A DNA stretch of 60,344 nucleotides from Neoroseomonas eburnea (GCF_018129005.1 NZ_JAAEDL010000030.1:1-60344), one strand, 5' to 3'. Positions 33,301-41,872 are shown, counted from the stretch's first letter. The notes: generated by a model from the sequence alone, not told the origin. Program-made: numbers and translations.

Positions 33301-34185
33301 GGCGGCGCCGCGCAGGTCCTCGGGGAGCAGGGGGGCGGCGGCCAGCCGCAGCGTGAGATTCGCCCCCGCCGCGCCATCCGCCGCGGCGCGCACCTCGCCC
33401 TCCGCCGAGAGCGTGACGTCCTCGCCGAACGCGGCCTCCAGCGCCAGCCGTGCGCCGCTCGCCGGCCCGTCGAGCGACAGCCGGGCCCGCGCCGCCCGCC
33501 CTGGCAGGCCGAGCGCCGCCGCGAGCAACCCGTCCGGCGGCTCGCTGGCGTCGAGCTGCGCCGTCAGCCGGTCCGCCCCCGGCGCGAGGTCGAGGACGAG
33601 CCGCACCTCCGCCGGCGCATCGAGCCGGCGCGCCTCCAGCCGCGCCGACAGCCGCCCGGCGGCGAGCGCTGCCTGGCCCTCGACCGCCAGCACGGCGGCC
33701 ACGCCGATGACCGGCGCGCCGAGCTCGATGCGCTCCAGCGCCAGCCGGTCGAGCCGCAGCGTCACCGGCAGGTCGGGCAGGGCCGGGATCAGCGGCGCGT
33801 CGGGGTCGGGCGGCGGCGGCGGCGCGCCGTCGCCCGGCGGCAGGCGGTGCAGCGCGACGCGGCGGGCGGTGACGGCGGTGATCCGCGCCTCCCGCCGCAG
33901 CAGGGCCATCAGGTCGAGCGCGACCTGCGCTTCCTCCAGCTCGATCCAGGCGCCCTCGTCGTCGGCCATGACCAGCCTGGCCACGCCGATGCGCCCGGGG
34001 AGCGGGCCCGACAGACCCTCGATGGTCAGGCCCGGGACGAAGTCGCCCGCCAGCCGCGCCAGCATCGCCCGGCCGCCCGCGCCATTCGCCCAGACCAGCA
34101 CGCCGGCCACCAGCAGGAGCAGCAGGACCGGCAGCGCCAGGACCGTGACGTACAGGAGGCGACGGAATCGCCGGAGGCTCCGCAT
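30382..34185 (-). CDS. tamB: TamB, inner-membrane-anchored translocation/assembly protein
   Basis: A 1267-residue protein. One N-terminal helix (LLYVTVLALPVLLLLLVAGVLVW) anchors a very long periplasmic beta-rich groove. The C-terminal DUF490/TamB domain contains RRGNISVFDRRLDFRRGTVSF, EFSSTPELPQDEILSRLLF and PFQLAQLAQVLAG, and ends with the conserved EYEY. It bridges inner and outer membranes with TamA, acting in outer-membrane protein assembly and phospholipid transport. The start at 34185 is one base past the tamA stop, so they form an operon in tamA-tamB order. Ala/Arg-rich composition makes antisense frames appear open; these are shadows. Confidence 0.95.
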   Translation of the reverse strand: MRSLRRFRRLLYVTVLALPVLLLLLVAGVLVWANGAGGRAMLARLAGDFVPGLTIEGLSGPLPGRIGVARLVMADDEGAWIELEEAQVALDLMALLRREARITAVTARRVALHRLPPGDGAPPPPPDPDAPLIPALPDLPVTLRLDRLALERIELGAPVIGVAAVLAVEGQAALAAGRLSARLEARRLDAPAEVRLVLDLAPGADRLTAQLDASEPPDGLLAAALGLPGRAARARLSLDGPASGARLALEAAFGEDVTLSAEGEVRAAADGAAGANLTLRLAAAPLLPEDLRGAAMPMEVTLDAALDAARRLALRRLAVQAPAGRVEAEGSADLAGSTLDVAARVALGPSSTLGPLLPPTARWDALRAEARATGAMAAPRVALDLAMEAFGSDTPALAAAFGAAPRLSLRAALPDRIEALSLDGATLRMTAEGDVGETLDATVRASVADLAPLVPGLAGALQAEARATGPRTDPSLRLTARGERVESAGQVIEAPELELTVATPLTAPRAEGRLRATYAGLAARLDLHALPEGEKVRLERLAAAFGPARLDAQGLLDPQAATFAGEAALEVPELAPFSALAGMPLTGRIGLRAALTVPNGVQGIDATLEVPQASAGGTALGGRVTARGTLAALDAVVEAQAAGARLNTRARMTQDGAARRVEIAELLLRRGADSLRLTSPARVTLAQDGGVGLDGVALTTSRGGTLRAEGRWGPETADLRATLAALPVAAVAALAAPDVAVEGMIGGEARLTGPVADPAARFRIEATGLRSPDPAMRGVPAARILVEGTAGARAADVRLDANAGTALRASGTARLPGGFAGNAPLAVQLDANADVGALAGPLLAAGAQRVTGRVSVQAEVGGTVGAPRIGGRATLANGSFRDLAQGVTLTDITAALRGDGDRVTIERIDARTPGGGTLGVTGTLSPLAPGLPAEIAVTARGARPLRSDLVSSVFDADLRLAGRVLKQARLAGRIAVQRMDITVPERLPASVQRLDGVRERGRRPAGTPPLAPPPPPGAPSGMPDIALEIAVEAPRAVFVRGRGIDAEFGGTLGVGGNIAAPTMTGGLTLRRGNISVFDRRLDFRRGTVSFDAGTLVPTLDFLATSRAREVTANVTVTGPATDPKLEFSSTPELPQDEILSRLLFDRRANELSPFQLAQLAQVLAGAAGIETPGAGGILDRIRRTLALDRLAVGEERSRDGSRSQGATLETGRYVADGVYLGIRQGAEGGAPRVGVQVDLLPRVRVEAETGGNSAGGDRVGLSFEYEY

Positions 34186-34186
34186 C

Positions 34187-36064
34187 TCAGAACGCCTGCC
34201 CGATGCCGACATAGAGCGCATAGGACGGATCGCCGCGCTCCGTGCTGAGCGGCACGCCGACATCGACGCGGATCGGCCCGATCGCCGTCAGGTAGCGCAG
34301 CCCGAGGCCGACGCCGACACGCAGGTCGCCGCTGCCGGGGTAGGACTCCTCCCCGACGCTGCCGGCATCGACGAAGGCGACCGCCCCCCAGGGGCCGGAG
34401 ATGCGCTGGCGCCATTCCACCGCGAATTCCATCAGGCTCGCCCCGCCGAGCGGCCGGTTGCCGGCATCGCGCGGCCCGATCGACTGGAAGGTGTAGCCGC
34501 GCACCGACCCGCCGCCGCCCGAATAGAAGCGCTTGTCGAGGGTGATCTCGTCCCGCGTCGCACCCACCGTGGCGCCGAGCGCGGCACGCAGCGCCAGCAC
34601 GCCGCGCGCGTCCCCGGTGACGTCGAGATAGGTGCTGCCCGTCGCCAGCAGCCGCGTGAAGGTCCTGCCGTCCTGGATCGACCAGAAGGGCGTTGCGGTC
34701 ACGGCGCCGCGCCGCCCGCTGGTGGGGTCGAGCAGACTGGTCGTGTCGTCCCAGCGCAGTCCGGTGACGAAGCCGAGCAGGGAGAAATCCTCCATCACGC
34801 CGTAGCGGCCGATGCGCCCGGTCTCGTAGAGCGGCCCGGCCTGCACCGCCAGGCGTTCGGACAGGCGACGCTCGGCCAGGGCCGAGGTGACGATCGCGTC
34901 GCGATCATAGGCTTCGAGCATTTCCCGCACGGCGCCGACGCGCGCCGTCAGCCGCGCGTCGCGGCGCCAGATCTCGGGCAGGGTCAGGGTGGCGAAGGCG
35001 CGGTAGGTGGCGTTGCCGAGGCTGCTCTCGGTCAGCCGTGCGGCCTCAGCGTCCAGGCGCAGCCGTTCGGCGCCGCCGAACAGGTTGCGGTGCTCCCAGA
35101 AGGCGCTGATCCCGGCGCCGTAGTTGGTTTCGTAGGAGACGGTGCCGCCGATCGCCCGCAGCGGCCGCTCGGCGACGACGAAGGTGACCGGCAGCCGGTT
35201 GTCCGGCGTCAGCGCGGCGGCGGGCTCGGCGCGGACGCTTTCGAACACGCCGAGGGCGACCAGGGCGCGGCGCGCGCGTTCCAGCGCGGCGGGCGAATAG
35301 TCGCGCCCGTCGAGCTGCCGCGCCGCGGTGCGCTGCAGCAGGCCGCTGCTGGTGCGCACCTGGCCGGTGACCTCCGGCGTCGCGAAGGTGGCGCGGGGAC
35401 CGGGGGCGAAGCGCCAGGCGACGTCCATGCTGCGGCGGTCGTGGTCGACCCAGATCTCGCGCCCGGCGACGGTGGCGAGCGGATGGCCGGCGCGGCGCAG
35501 CGCGTCGCGGATCGCCGTTTCGGCGGCGAGCACGGCTTCGGCGCGGGCCGGGTCGCCCTCGGCGAGGCCGGCCTCGGCGGCGGCTGCGCGTACCGGGGCG
35601 GCGGCCGCGGCCGGCTCGGCGGCGACGCTGATGCGCCCGATCCGGTAGCGCGGCCCGGGCACCAGCGTCAGGACCACCGGCACCGGCTCCGTCGCACGCT
35701 GCAGCCGCCCGGGCAGGCTGGGGTCGTCCGGCGGCAGGCCGGCGATGGTCGCGGTGACATGCCCGCCCCAGAAGCCCTCGGCGCGCAGCGCGTCCTGCAG
35801 GCGCGGCAGGTCGGCACGCACCCGGCCGATCAGGCCGAAGGCATCCGTCGGCGCGCGTTCGCGCAGGCGGATCGTCTGGGCGACGGCCTCGGCGGTGGCG
35901 CGCAGGCCGGAATCGTCCAGCGGCGCGACCTCCGCCGTGTAGGGCAGGGCGGGCGGGTCCTCCTGCCCGGCGGCGGGCCAGGCAAGAAGCAGCGACAGCA
36001 CCGCGCCGGCCGCGCCGGCGGCGGTGGTGCGCCGCGGCCCGGCGGGATAGGGTTCGCGAATCAT
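34187..36064 (-). CDS. tamA: TamA, Omp85-family outer-membrane protein
   Basis: A 625-residue Omp85 protein with a signal peptide (AAGAVLSLLLAWPAAGQ), three POTRA domains (about 40-320) and a 16-strand barrel. The Omp85 lid motif is clear: RFYSGGGGSVRGYTFQSIGP, followed by GGASLMEFAVEWRQR and the C-terminal YALYVGIGQAF with final Phe. The start at ATG 36064 is on a CATG shared with the divergent amidohydrolase; a GGAAAG site supports it. With TamB it forms the TAM complex. Confidence 0.95.
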   Translation of the reverse strand: MIREPYPAGPRRTTAAGAAGAVLSLLLAWPAAGQEDPPALPYTAEVAPLDDSGLRATAEAVAQTIRLRERAPTDAFGLIGRVRADLPRLQDALRAEGFWGGHVTATIAGLPPDDPSLPGRLQRATEPVPVVLTLVPGPRYRIGRISVAAEPAAAAAPVRAAAAEAGLAEGDPARAEAVLAAETAIRDALRRAGHPLATVAGREIWVDHDRRSMDVAWRFAPGPRATFATPEVTGQVRTSSGLLQRTAARQLDGRDYSPAALERARRALVALGVFESVRAEPAAALTPDNRLPVTFVVAERPLRAIGGTVSYETNYGAGISAFWEHRNLFGGAERLRLDAEAARLTESSLGNATYRAFATLTLPEIWRRDARLTARVGAVREMLEAYDRDAIVTSALAERRLSERLAVQAGPLYETGRIGRYGVMEDFSLLGFVTGLRWDDTTSLLDPTSGRRGAVTATPFWSIQDGRTFTRLLATGSTYLDVTGDARGVLALRAALGATVGATRDEITLDKRFYSGGGGSVRGYTFQSIGPRDAGNRPLGGASLMEFAVEWRQRISGPWGAVAFVDAGSVGEESYPGSGDLRVGVGLGLRYLTAIGPIRVDVGVPLSTERGDPSYALYVGIGQAF

Positions 36065-36065
36065 G
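36062..36065. other. Shared CATG: overlapping divergent start codons
   Basis: The palindrome CATG holds the tamA ATG on the minus strand (36062-36064) and the amidohydrolase ATG on the plus strand (36063-36065). There is no intergenic DNA; each promoter and ribosome site must lie inside the other gene. Confidence 0.7.
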
Positions 36066-37214
36066 CACACCGATCTTTCCGCGACCCTTACAGCCTGGCG
36101 ACGCCATCTGCACGCCAACCCTGGATTGACCCTTCACGAGGGCGAGACCGCCGCCTTCGTCGTGGCCCGCCTGAAGGAGATGGGCGTCGCCGACATCGCC
36201 GAGAATGTCGGCGGCCACGGCGTGGTCGCGACGCTCCGGCGGGGCGGGGGCAACCGCTCGGTCGGGCTGCGCGCCGACATGGATGCGCTGCCGATCCAGG
36301 AGCAGAACGAGGACATCCCCTGGAAGTCCACCAATCCCGGCGTGATGCATGCCTGCGGGCATGACGGCCACACCGCGGCGCTGCTCGGCGCCGCCAAGGT
36401 GCTGCTCGACGACCCGGCCTGGACCGGCACGGTCCGCCTGGTCTTCCAGCCGGCCGAGGAAGGCGGCGGCGGCGCGAAGTCGATGATCGCCGACGGGCTG
36501 TTCGAGCGGTTCCCGATGGAGCGCATCTTCGGCTGGCACAACTGGCCGGGCCTGCCGGCCGGCACCATCGCCGTGCATGACCGCGCCGTGATGGCGGCCG
36601 GGGCGCGCTTCGAGATCGTCTTCGACGGCCATGCCGGCCATGCCGCGCTGCCGCACCTGACGCGCGACCCGATGATCGCGGCGGGGCACGCCATCGTCGC
36701 CGTGCAGTCGATCGTCGCGCGCAACCTCGACCCGCTGAACGGCGGCGTCGTCTCCATCACCGTGGTCGAGGGCGGCGAAGCGCAGAACCAGATCACCGCG
36801 CGCGTCACGCTCAAGGGCACGGCACGCTGGCTGCGCGACGAGGACGGCGCGACGATCGAGGAAAGCCTCGACCGCATCGCCCGGGGCGTCGCCGCCACCT
36901 TCGGCGTGCATGCCAGCTTCTCCTTCCGCGCCGGCGTGATGGTGACGGCGAACAGCCCGGCGGAGCGCGATCTGGCCGCCGCCGCCGCCGCCGCGGTGAC
37001 GCAGCTCCGGCGCGACGTGCCGCCGGCCATGACCGGCGAGGATTTCGCCTGGTATCTCAAGATGGTGCCCGGCGCCTTCGTCTGGATCGGCAACGGGCCG
37101 GCGGAGAACGGGCGGGAACTGCACCACCCGCGCTACGACTTCAACGACGAGATCCTGCCGACGGCCTCGCGCTTCCTCGCCGAGGCGGCGAAGCGGGCGC
37201 TGGCGGGGAGCTGA
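36063..37214 (+). CDS. M20-family amidohydrolase (hippurate/N-acyl-amino-acid hydrolase type)
   Basis: A 383-residue zinc metallopeptidase. Metal-site motifs are HACGHDGHTA, the PAEEGGGGAKSMIADG glutamate pair, and a C-terminal TGEDFAWYLKMVPGAFVWIGNG. The dimerisation lid contains GHAGHAALPHLTRDPMIAAGHAIVAVQSI. It removes acyl groups from amino acids or related amides in the cytoplasm; the exact substrate is open. The start overlaps the divergent tamA start. It ends 14 bp before the convergent SnoaL-like gene. Confidence 0.92.
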   Translation: MHTDLSATLTAWRRHLHANPGLTLHEGETAAFVVARLKEMGVADIAENVGGHGVVATLRRGGGNRSVGLRADMDALPIQEQNEDIPWKSTNPGVMHACGHDGHTAALLGAAKVLLDDPAWTGTVRLVFQPAEEGGGGAKSMIADGLFERFPMERIFGWHNWPGLPAGTIAVHDRAVMAAGARFEIVFDGHAGHAALPHLTRDPMIAAGHAIVAVQSIVARNLDPLNGGVVSITVVEGGEAQNQITARVTLKGTARWLRDEDGATIEESLDRIARGVAATFGVHASFSFRAGVMVTANSPAERDLAAAAAAAVTQLRRDVPPAMTGEDFAWYLKMVPGAFVWIGNGPAENGRELHHPRYDFNDEILPTASRFLAEAAKRALAGS

Positions 37215-37227
37215 TCCCGGCCGGCCC

Positions 37228-37695
37228 TCAGCGTGCCGGGGCGGCCGGGTTGTGGAACGGCCGCCCCGCCCAGCCCTCGTGCAGCGGCGCGAGGAAATAG
37301 AAGGTGATGCGCCGCGCCGCGAAGCGCCACACGCCGTCCTGCTTGATCAGTTCATCGTCGTAATGTCCGGCGGAGACATAGGACACGCCGTTCATCACCG
37401 AGAGGTATTCCATCGAAATCCGCCCCGTCGCGCGGTCCCCGTCCAGCTCGACCGTGCCGTTCGAGCAGAAATGCCAGAATTCCTCGGTCATCGCCGGCAC
37501 GCGCCGCGAGAAGAACTCGGTCAGCGCGGCGCGCCCGCGCACGGCGGTCAGCCCCTCGAAGACGCCGTCCTCGGTGAAGAGGTCGATGAAGGCGGGCCAG
37601 TGCCGGCCGTCGAGCAGATGGCAGTAGCGCGCGCGCAGGTCGGCGATGGCGAGCCGGTCCTCCACCGCGCGAAGGCGGTCCTCAAGGCAGATCAT
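37228..37695 (-). CDS. SnoaL-like / NTF2-fold protein
   Basis: A 155-residue single-domain protein of the NTF2 cone fold: DRLAIADLRARYCHLLDGRHWPAFIDLFTEDGVFEG, RAALTEFFSRRV and HYDDELIKQDGVWRFAARRITF. This resembles the SnoaL_4 / ring-hydroxylating small-subunit-like group (polyketide cyclases, dehydratases). Without neighbours of a pathway, the reaction cannot be inferred. The start at 37695 has a GGAAAC-type purine site. Confidence 0.8.
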   Translation of the reverse strand: MICLEDRLRAVEDRLAIADLRARYCHLLDGRHWPAFIDLFTEDGVFEGLTAVRGRAALTEFFSRRVPAMTEEFWHFCSNGTVELDGDRATGRISMEYLSVMNGVSYVSAGHYDDELIKQDGVWRFAARRITFYFLAPLHEGWAGRPFHNPAAPAR

Positions 37696-38150
37696 CGGGC
37701 GTTTCCTCCGGGTTTCCGGACAGGATAGGCGGGCCTGGCGCAGGCCGCCCAGGGGCGGGCCCGGGCAGGGGCGGCCCTCGCACGGCCGGGCGATGCGAAG
37801 GGCGGTCGGGTTGCCCGCCCGGGCGGCGCGGGGGACGGATCAGCACCGTACCGGACGGGACGCCGCCGCTTCCAGAGCAGATCCCGATCAGGTGGAATCG
37901 CCCGATCGGGTGATGACGCCCGCAGGAACGAGAGGCTGGGGCGGCTGCGGCGAGCCAAGGCGCACGAGAACCGCTCTGGCGCGCAAGGGCGTATCCTGAC
38001 CGAGCGGAGCTGGATCACCGACCGGCCTCGCCGCCGCGGCGGCCTCCTTCTTCGAGGCTCGCGCCGCCATGGCTGCCAGCCGGGAAGACCCTTGGCCGGG
38101 GCGGTGAATGCACCCGTCGCTCGGAAGATCAATGATTTAAATTCAATATT
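37696..38150. other. Intergenic region, 455 bp, with a dispersed repeat and AT-rich patch
   Basis: No gene is seen. 37740-37830 is a G/C-rich tract of short palindromes. 37879-37983 is the second copy of the GATCGGG element. 38129-38160 is sharply AT-rich (ATTTAAAT palindrome within AATGATTTAAATTCAATATT), running into the stop codon of the hydrolase gene. It could be a promoter for SnoaL or for a short transcript. Confidence 0.5.
37879..37983 (+). repeat. GATCGGG dispersed element, copy b
   Basis: This copy aligns with 24111-24214 over its full length. It opens with CCCGATC...GATCGGG (37883-37910), continues TGATGACGCCCGCAGG, and ends AACCGCTCTGGCG. Both copies lie in long gaps upstream of minus- or plus-strand genes, not in coding DNA. 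Confidence 0.6.
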
Positions 38151-39104
38151 TTATGCCATGATTCTTCGGAGCCAGCTTCCGGCTTCGGCGACCGCGCGAT
38201 CCGATGCCCGGACATGCCCGAGCGCGCGCAGGAAGCCATGCAGGACGCCCGGGAAGGTGGTCGCCTCCACCTCCACCCCGGCCTCGCGCAGCCTCTTCTC
38301 CATGGCGAAGTTCTCGCTCGCCAGCACGTCGAGCTCGGCGACATGCATCAGGCAGGGGGGCAGCCCGCGCAGATCCGCGCGCAGCGGCGCGGCGAGGGGA
38401 TGCAGCCGGTCCGCCTCGCGCGGCGCGTAGCAGCGCCAGTAGAAATCCATCTTCTCGCGCGTCAGCGTGTGGCCGGTGGCGAATTCGTCGTAGGAGGCCG
38501 TGTCCATCCGGGAATCGAAGACGCCGTAGTTCAGCAGCAGTCCGCGCAGGGGCAGGCCCGGGTCGGTTTCCCGCAGCAGCAGCGCGGCGGCGACGGCGAG
38601 GTTGCCGCCGGCGGAATCCCCGCCCACCACGATGCGCGTCGGATCGAGCCCCCATTCCGCCCCGTGCTTCGCCACCCAGCGGATGACGGCGGCGCATTCC
38701 TCCAGCGCCTGGGGGAAGGCCGCCTCGGGGCTCAGCGCATAGTCCGGTCCCACCACGGCGCAGCCGGCGGCCTCGGCATAGCCGCGCATGATGTGGTCAT
38801 GCGTGTCGATGCTGCCCCAGACCCAGCCGCCGCCGTGGATATAGACCATGACCGGCAGCGGTGCGTCGGTGCGCGGCCGGTGGACCCGGCAGGCCAGCCG
38901 CCGCCCGCGGATCGGCAGCCAACGGTCGCTGCTCTCCGCCATGCGCGGCCCGCCGGCCGCCGCGAGTGCCAGGCCGGGCCCGTCATTCGACGCCCGCGCC
39001 GCATCCAGCGGCGGCACCATCACCACGGGCGGGAAGGCGCGGCCGCGCTCCTCCATCATCGCGGTGAAGGCGCGCATCTCGGGATCCCAACGGTCCTGGC
39101 TCAT
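38151..39104 (-). CDS. Alpha/beta hydrolase, hormone-sensitive-lipase family (esterase)
   Basis: A 317-residue esterase. The oxyanion motif HGGGW is at 90-94. The nucleophile is Ser164 in GGDSAGGNLA, Asp is about 259 in ELDVL, and His is about 289 in GVLHGF. This is the full HSL-type triad. The N-terminal helical cap (DPEMRAFTAMMEERGRAFPP) is typical. The start at ATG 39104 has AAGGAG nine bases upstream. It ends in TAA within an AT-rich patch. It probably hydrolyses short-chain esters; the natural substrate is unknown. It is divergent from the PatZ-like gene. Confidence 0.92.
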   Translation of the reverse strand: MSQDRWDPEMRAFTAMMEERGRAFPPVVMVPPLDAARASNDGPGLALAAAGGPRMAESSDRWLPIRGRRLACRVHRPRTDAPLPVMVYIHGGGWVWGSIDTHDHIMRGYAEAAGCAVVGPDYALSPEAAFPQALEECAAVIRWVAKHGAEWGLDPTRIVVGGDSAGGNLAVAAALLLRETDPGLPLRGLLLNYGVFDSRMDTASYDEFATGHTLTREKMDFYWRCYAPREADRLHPLAAPLRADLRGLPPCLMHVAELDVLASENFAMEKRLREAGVEVEATTFPGVLHGFLRALGHVRASDRAVAEAGSWLRRIMA

Positions 39105-39210
39105 GCCGTGCTCCTTGCTGGACGGCGCCAGTGGACCGGCAGGCGTGCCGCCCGGCAAGGGGGTGGCATCGTTGCCCCATGGCTGCCACGTTTCCGCCGT
39201 TGCGGCGACC

Positions 39211-39226
39211 GGAGGCCGAGGGCATG
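39211..39226 (+). promoter_or_regulatory. Ribosome site choosing the PatZ-like start
   Basis: GGAGG at 39211-39215 lies eight bases before ATG 39224, preferred over in-frame ATGs at 39179 and 39239. Confidence 0.6.
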
Positions 39227-41872
39227 TTGCACCGCACAATGCCCGATATGTTCACCCTGCCGCCGCGCGCCGGCGGCTTCCGCGACCAGGCGCTGCTGCG
39301 GCCGCAAAGCGTCGTGCTGCTGGCCGCGGAGGGCAGCGCGGAGGCGCCGATCCTGGCGCGCAACCTCGCCGCCGGCGGGTTCCGCGGCCGGCTCTTCGCG
39401 GTCGGAACGGCACCGGACGGATTCGAGGCCGCGCCCACGGTCGCCGCGCTGCCGGTCGCTCCCGACCTCGCCGTGCTGTGCCTGCCGCCGTCGGAGCTCG
39501 AAGGCGCCATGGCGGCGCTCGCCGCGCGGGGCTGCTTCGCCGCCGTGGTGCCGGGCCCGGCGCCGGACCTGGCGGAAGCCTCGGCGCGGACAGGCGTGCG
39601 CGCGCTCGGCCAGGGATCCTTCGGCGTGGCGGTGCCGGGGATCGGGCTGAACGCCACGCTCAGCCACATCCCGCCGGCCAAGGGGCGGCTCGCGCTGGTG
39701 ACGCAGTCCTCGGCGATCGCGCGCGCGGTGCTCGACTGGGCGGCGGCCGAGGCGGTGGGCTTCAGCCACGTGGTCGGTATCGGCGGCAACCAGGAACTCG
39801 GCTTCGCCCGGGTGCTCGACTGGCTGGCGCGGGATCCGGCGACGGGGGCGATCCTGCTCGACCTGCGGCGGATCAAGAACCGGCGGATGTTCGTCTCGGC
39901 GGCGCGGGCGGCGGCGCGCACCCGGCCGGTGGTGGCGATCCGCGCCGGCGGCCGGCTCGCCGACGGCTCCGGCCTCGCGGATGAGGTGATGGAGGCCGCG
40001 CTGCGCCGTGCCGGCGTGCTGCGCGTCGCCGGGCTGGAGGATTTCCTCGGCGCCGCCGAGACCCTGGCGCGGGTGCGTGTCTCGCCGCGCGCCCAGGGCG
40101 GCCCCGGGGACCGCATCGCCGTGGTCACCAACGGCATCGGGCTCGGGGCGCTGGCGGCGGATGCGGTGCTGTCCGGCGGCGGGCGGCTGGCCGAACCGGG
40201 CGAGGCCGGCCTCGCCGCGATCGCCCTCGGCCTGCCGGAGGGCTGGAGCGGGCGCAACCCCTTCGCGCTCGGTCCCGTCGCCGCCGGCCGGCTGGGCGAG
40301 GCGGCGGCGATGTTCGCCGCCCTGCCGGAGGTCGATGCCGTGGTCGCGCTGCACGCCCCGGCGCCGGAGGAGGACGCGCTGGTGGTGCGGGAAAGCCTTG
40401 CCGCCGCGGTGAAGTCCAACCGGGGTGCGCCGATCCTGGTCGGCTGGGTCGGCCAGGCGACGGCGGGGGCGCAGCGTGCCGGCCTCGCCCAGGCCGGCGT
40501 CGCCGTCTTCGCGACACCCGAGGGTGCCGTGCGCGGTGCGCTCCACCTCGCGCAGGACCGCCGCAACCGCGCCACCGCGGCCGAGCTGCCGGCGCGTGAC
40601 GTGCTGGACGTCGCCCCCGACCGCGCGCAGGTCAGGCGTGTCTTCGCCAAGGTGCGCGCCGCCGGCCGGCTCGAACTCACCGAGGAGGAGGCGCTGTCGG
40701 TGCTTGCCGCCTATGGCGTGCCGACCGTGCCCGGCCGCGCGGTGGCGGGGGCGGAGGAGGCGGCGGCGGCGGCCGGCATGCTTGGCTTCCCCGTGGTGCT
40801 GAAGATCCTGAGCCCCGACCTGCCGCGCAAGACGGAGGTCGGCGGCGTGGTGCTCGGGCTGATGTCGGCCGAGGCGGTGCGCGCCGCGGCGACGGAGATG
40901 GCCGCGCGCGTCGCCGCGGCGCGCCCGGAGGCCCGGCTGACCGGCTTCCTGGTGCAGCGCCAGGCGGGCAAGGGCCAGGAGCTGCGACTGCGGCTCGGCG
41001 ACGATGCGATGTTCGGCCCCTGGATCGGCTTCGGGCGCGGCGGCACCGCCGCCGACATCGACCCCGACGAGGGCTTCGACCTGCCGCCGCTGAACCTCGC
41101 CCTCGCGCGGGGGCTGATCGGACGGACGCGCACGGCGCGACTGCTCGAAGGCTGGCGGGACCACGCCCCGGCGAATGTGCCGGCGATCGCCGATGCGCTG
41201 GTGCGCCTGTCCCAGGTGGCGGTGGATTTTCCCGAGATCGAGGCCTGCGGCGTCAACCCGCTGCTCGCGGATGGGCAGGGCGTGCTGGCGCTCGACGCCT
41301 CGGTGACGCTGCGGCCGGCGGGGCAGGCGGCGCTGCTGGCCATACCGCCCTACCCGGCCGAACTGGCGAGGCCGTGGCGCGCGCGGGACGGCCGGATGCT
41401 GCTGGTCCGCCCGATCCGCCCGGAGGACGCGGCCGCCCATGCGGAAGCCTTCGCGCGCCTCTCGCAGGAGGATATCCGCTACCGCTTCTTCTCCGCGCTT
41501 GGCGAACTCAGCGCGGCGCAGATCGCCCGCATGACGCAGATCGACTACGACCGGGAGATGGCCTTCGTCGCGGTGGAGAGCGTGCCGGACGGGCCGGACC
41601 GGACGGTCGGCGTCTCCCGCCTCATTCGCGAGCCGGGCGGCGCGGAGGCGGAATTCGCCGTCATCGTGGACCCGTCCTGGAAGGGGCAGGGGCTGGCGCG
41701 CCACCTCATGGAGCGGCTGTTCGAATGGGGCAGGTCGGTCGAGGTGCGCGAGATCGTCGGCCAGGTGCTGGCGGAGAACCGGCCGATGCTCGCCTTCGTC
41801 CGCGCGCTCGGTTTCCAGGTGAGGCCGAGCGCCGAGGATACCGAGGTCATGGAGGCGCGGCTGACGCTGTAG
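39224..41872 (+). CDS. PatZ/Pat-like protein lysine acetyltransferase (NDP-forming acyl-CoA synthetase fold plus GNAT)
   Basis: An 882-residue fusion. Residues about 1-700 form the ADP-forming acyl-CoA synthetase module: a CoA-binding domain, a ligase-like domain and an ATP-grasp with LTEEEALSVLAAYGVPTVPGR and FPVVLKILSPDLPRKTEVGGVVLGL. The C-terminal roughly 145 residues are a GNAT domain (LVRPIRPEDAAAHAEAFARLSQEDIRYRFF; acetyl-CoA loop DPSWKGQGLARHLM). In active synthetases a phospho-His lies in an SHTG loop; here the equivalent reads RLADGSGLADEVMEA, with no His. That fits PatZ, where the large domain is regulatory and the GNAT acetylates metabolic enzymes such as acetyl-CoA synthetase. 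No adjacent target gene is seen. Confidence 0.88.
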   Translation: MLHRTMPDMFTLPPRAGGFRDQALLRPQSVVLLAAEGSAEAPILARNLAAGGFRGRLFAVGTAPDGFEAAPTVAALPVAPDLAVLCLPPSELEGAMAALAARGCFAAVVPGPAPDLAEASARTGVRALGQGSFGVAVPGIGLNATLSHIPPAKGRLALVTQSSAIARAVLDWAAAEAVGFSHVVGIGGNQELGFARVLDWLARDPATGAILLDLRRIKNRRMFVSAARAAARTRPVVAIRAGGRLADGSGLADEVMEAALRRAGVLRVAGLEDFLGAAETLARVRVSPRAQGGPGDRIAVVTNGIGLGALAADAVLSGGGRLAEPGEAGLAAIALGLPEGWSGRNPFALGPVAAGRLGEAAAMFAALPEVDAVVALHAPAPEEDALVVRESLAAAVKSNRGAPILVGWVGQATAGAQRAGLAQAGVAVFATPEGAVRGALHLAQDRRNRATAAELPARDVLDVAPDRAQVRRVFAKVRAAGRLELTEEEALSVLAAYGVPTVPGRAVAGAEEAAAAAGMLGFPVVLKILSPDLPRKTEVGGVVLGLMSAEAVRAAATEMAARVAAARPEARLTGFLVQRQAGKGQELRLRLGDDAMFGPWIGFGRGGTAADIDPDEGFDLPPLNLALARGLIGRTRTARLLEGWRDHAPANVPAIADALVRLSQVAVDFPEIEACGVNPLLADGQGVLALDASVTLRPAGQAALLAIPPYPAELARPWRARDGRMLLVRPIRPEDAAAHAEAFARLSQEDIRYRFFSALGELSAAQIARMTQIDYDREMAFVAVESVPDGPDRTVGVSRLIREPGGAEAEFAVIVDPSWKGQGLARHLMERLFEWGRSVEVREIVGQVLAENRPMLAFVRALGFQVRPSAEDTEVMEARLTL

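Noticed and set aside
32669..36364. A 1231-codon open frame antisense to tamB and tamA
   Set aside because: It is Ser/Ala/Arg-rich without any domain and is a by-product of GC-biased third positions; tamA and tamB on the other strand have full family motifs.
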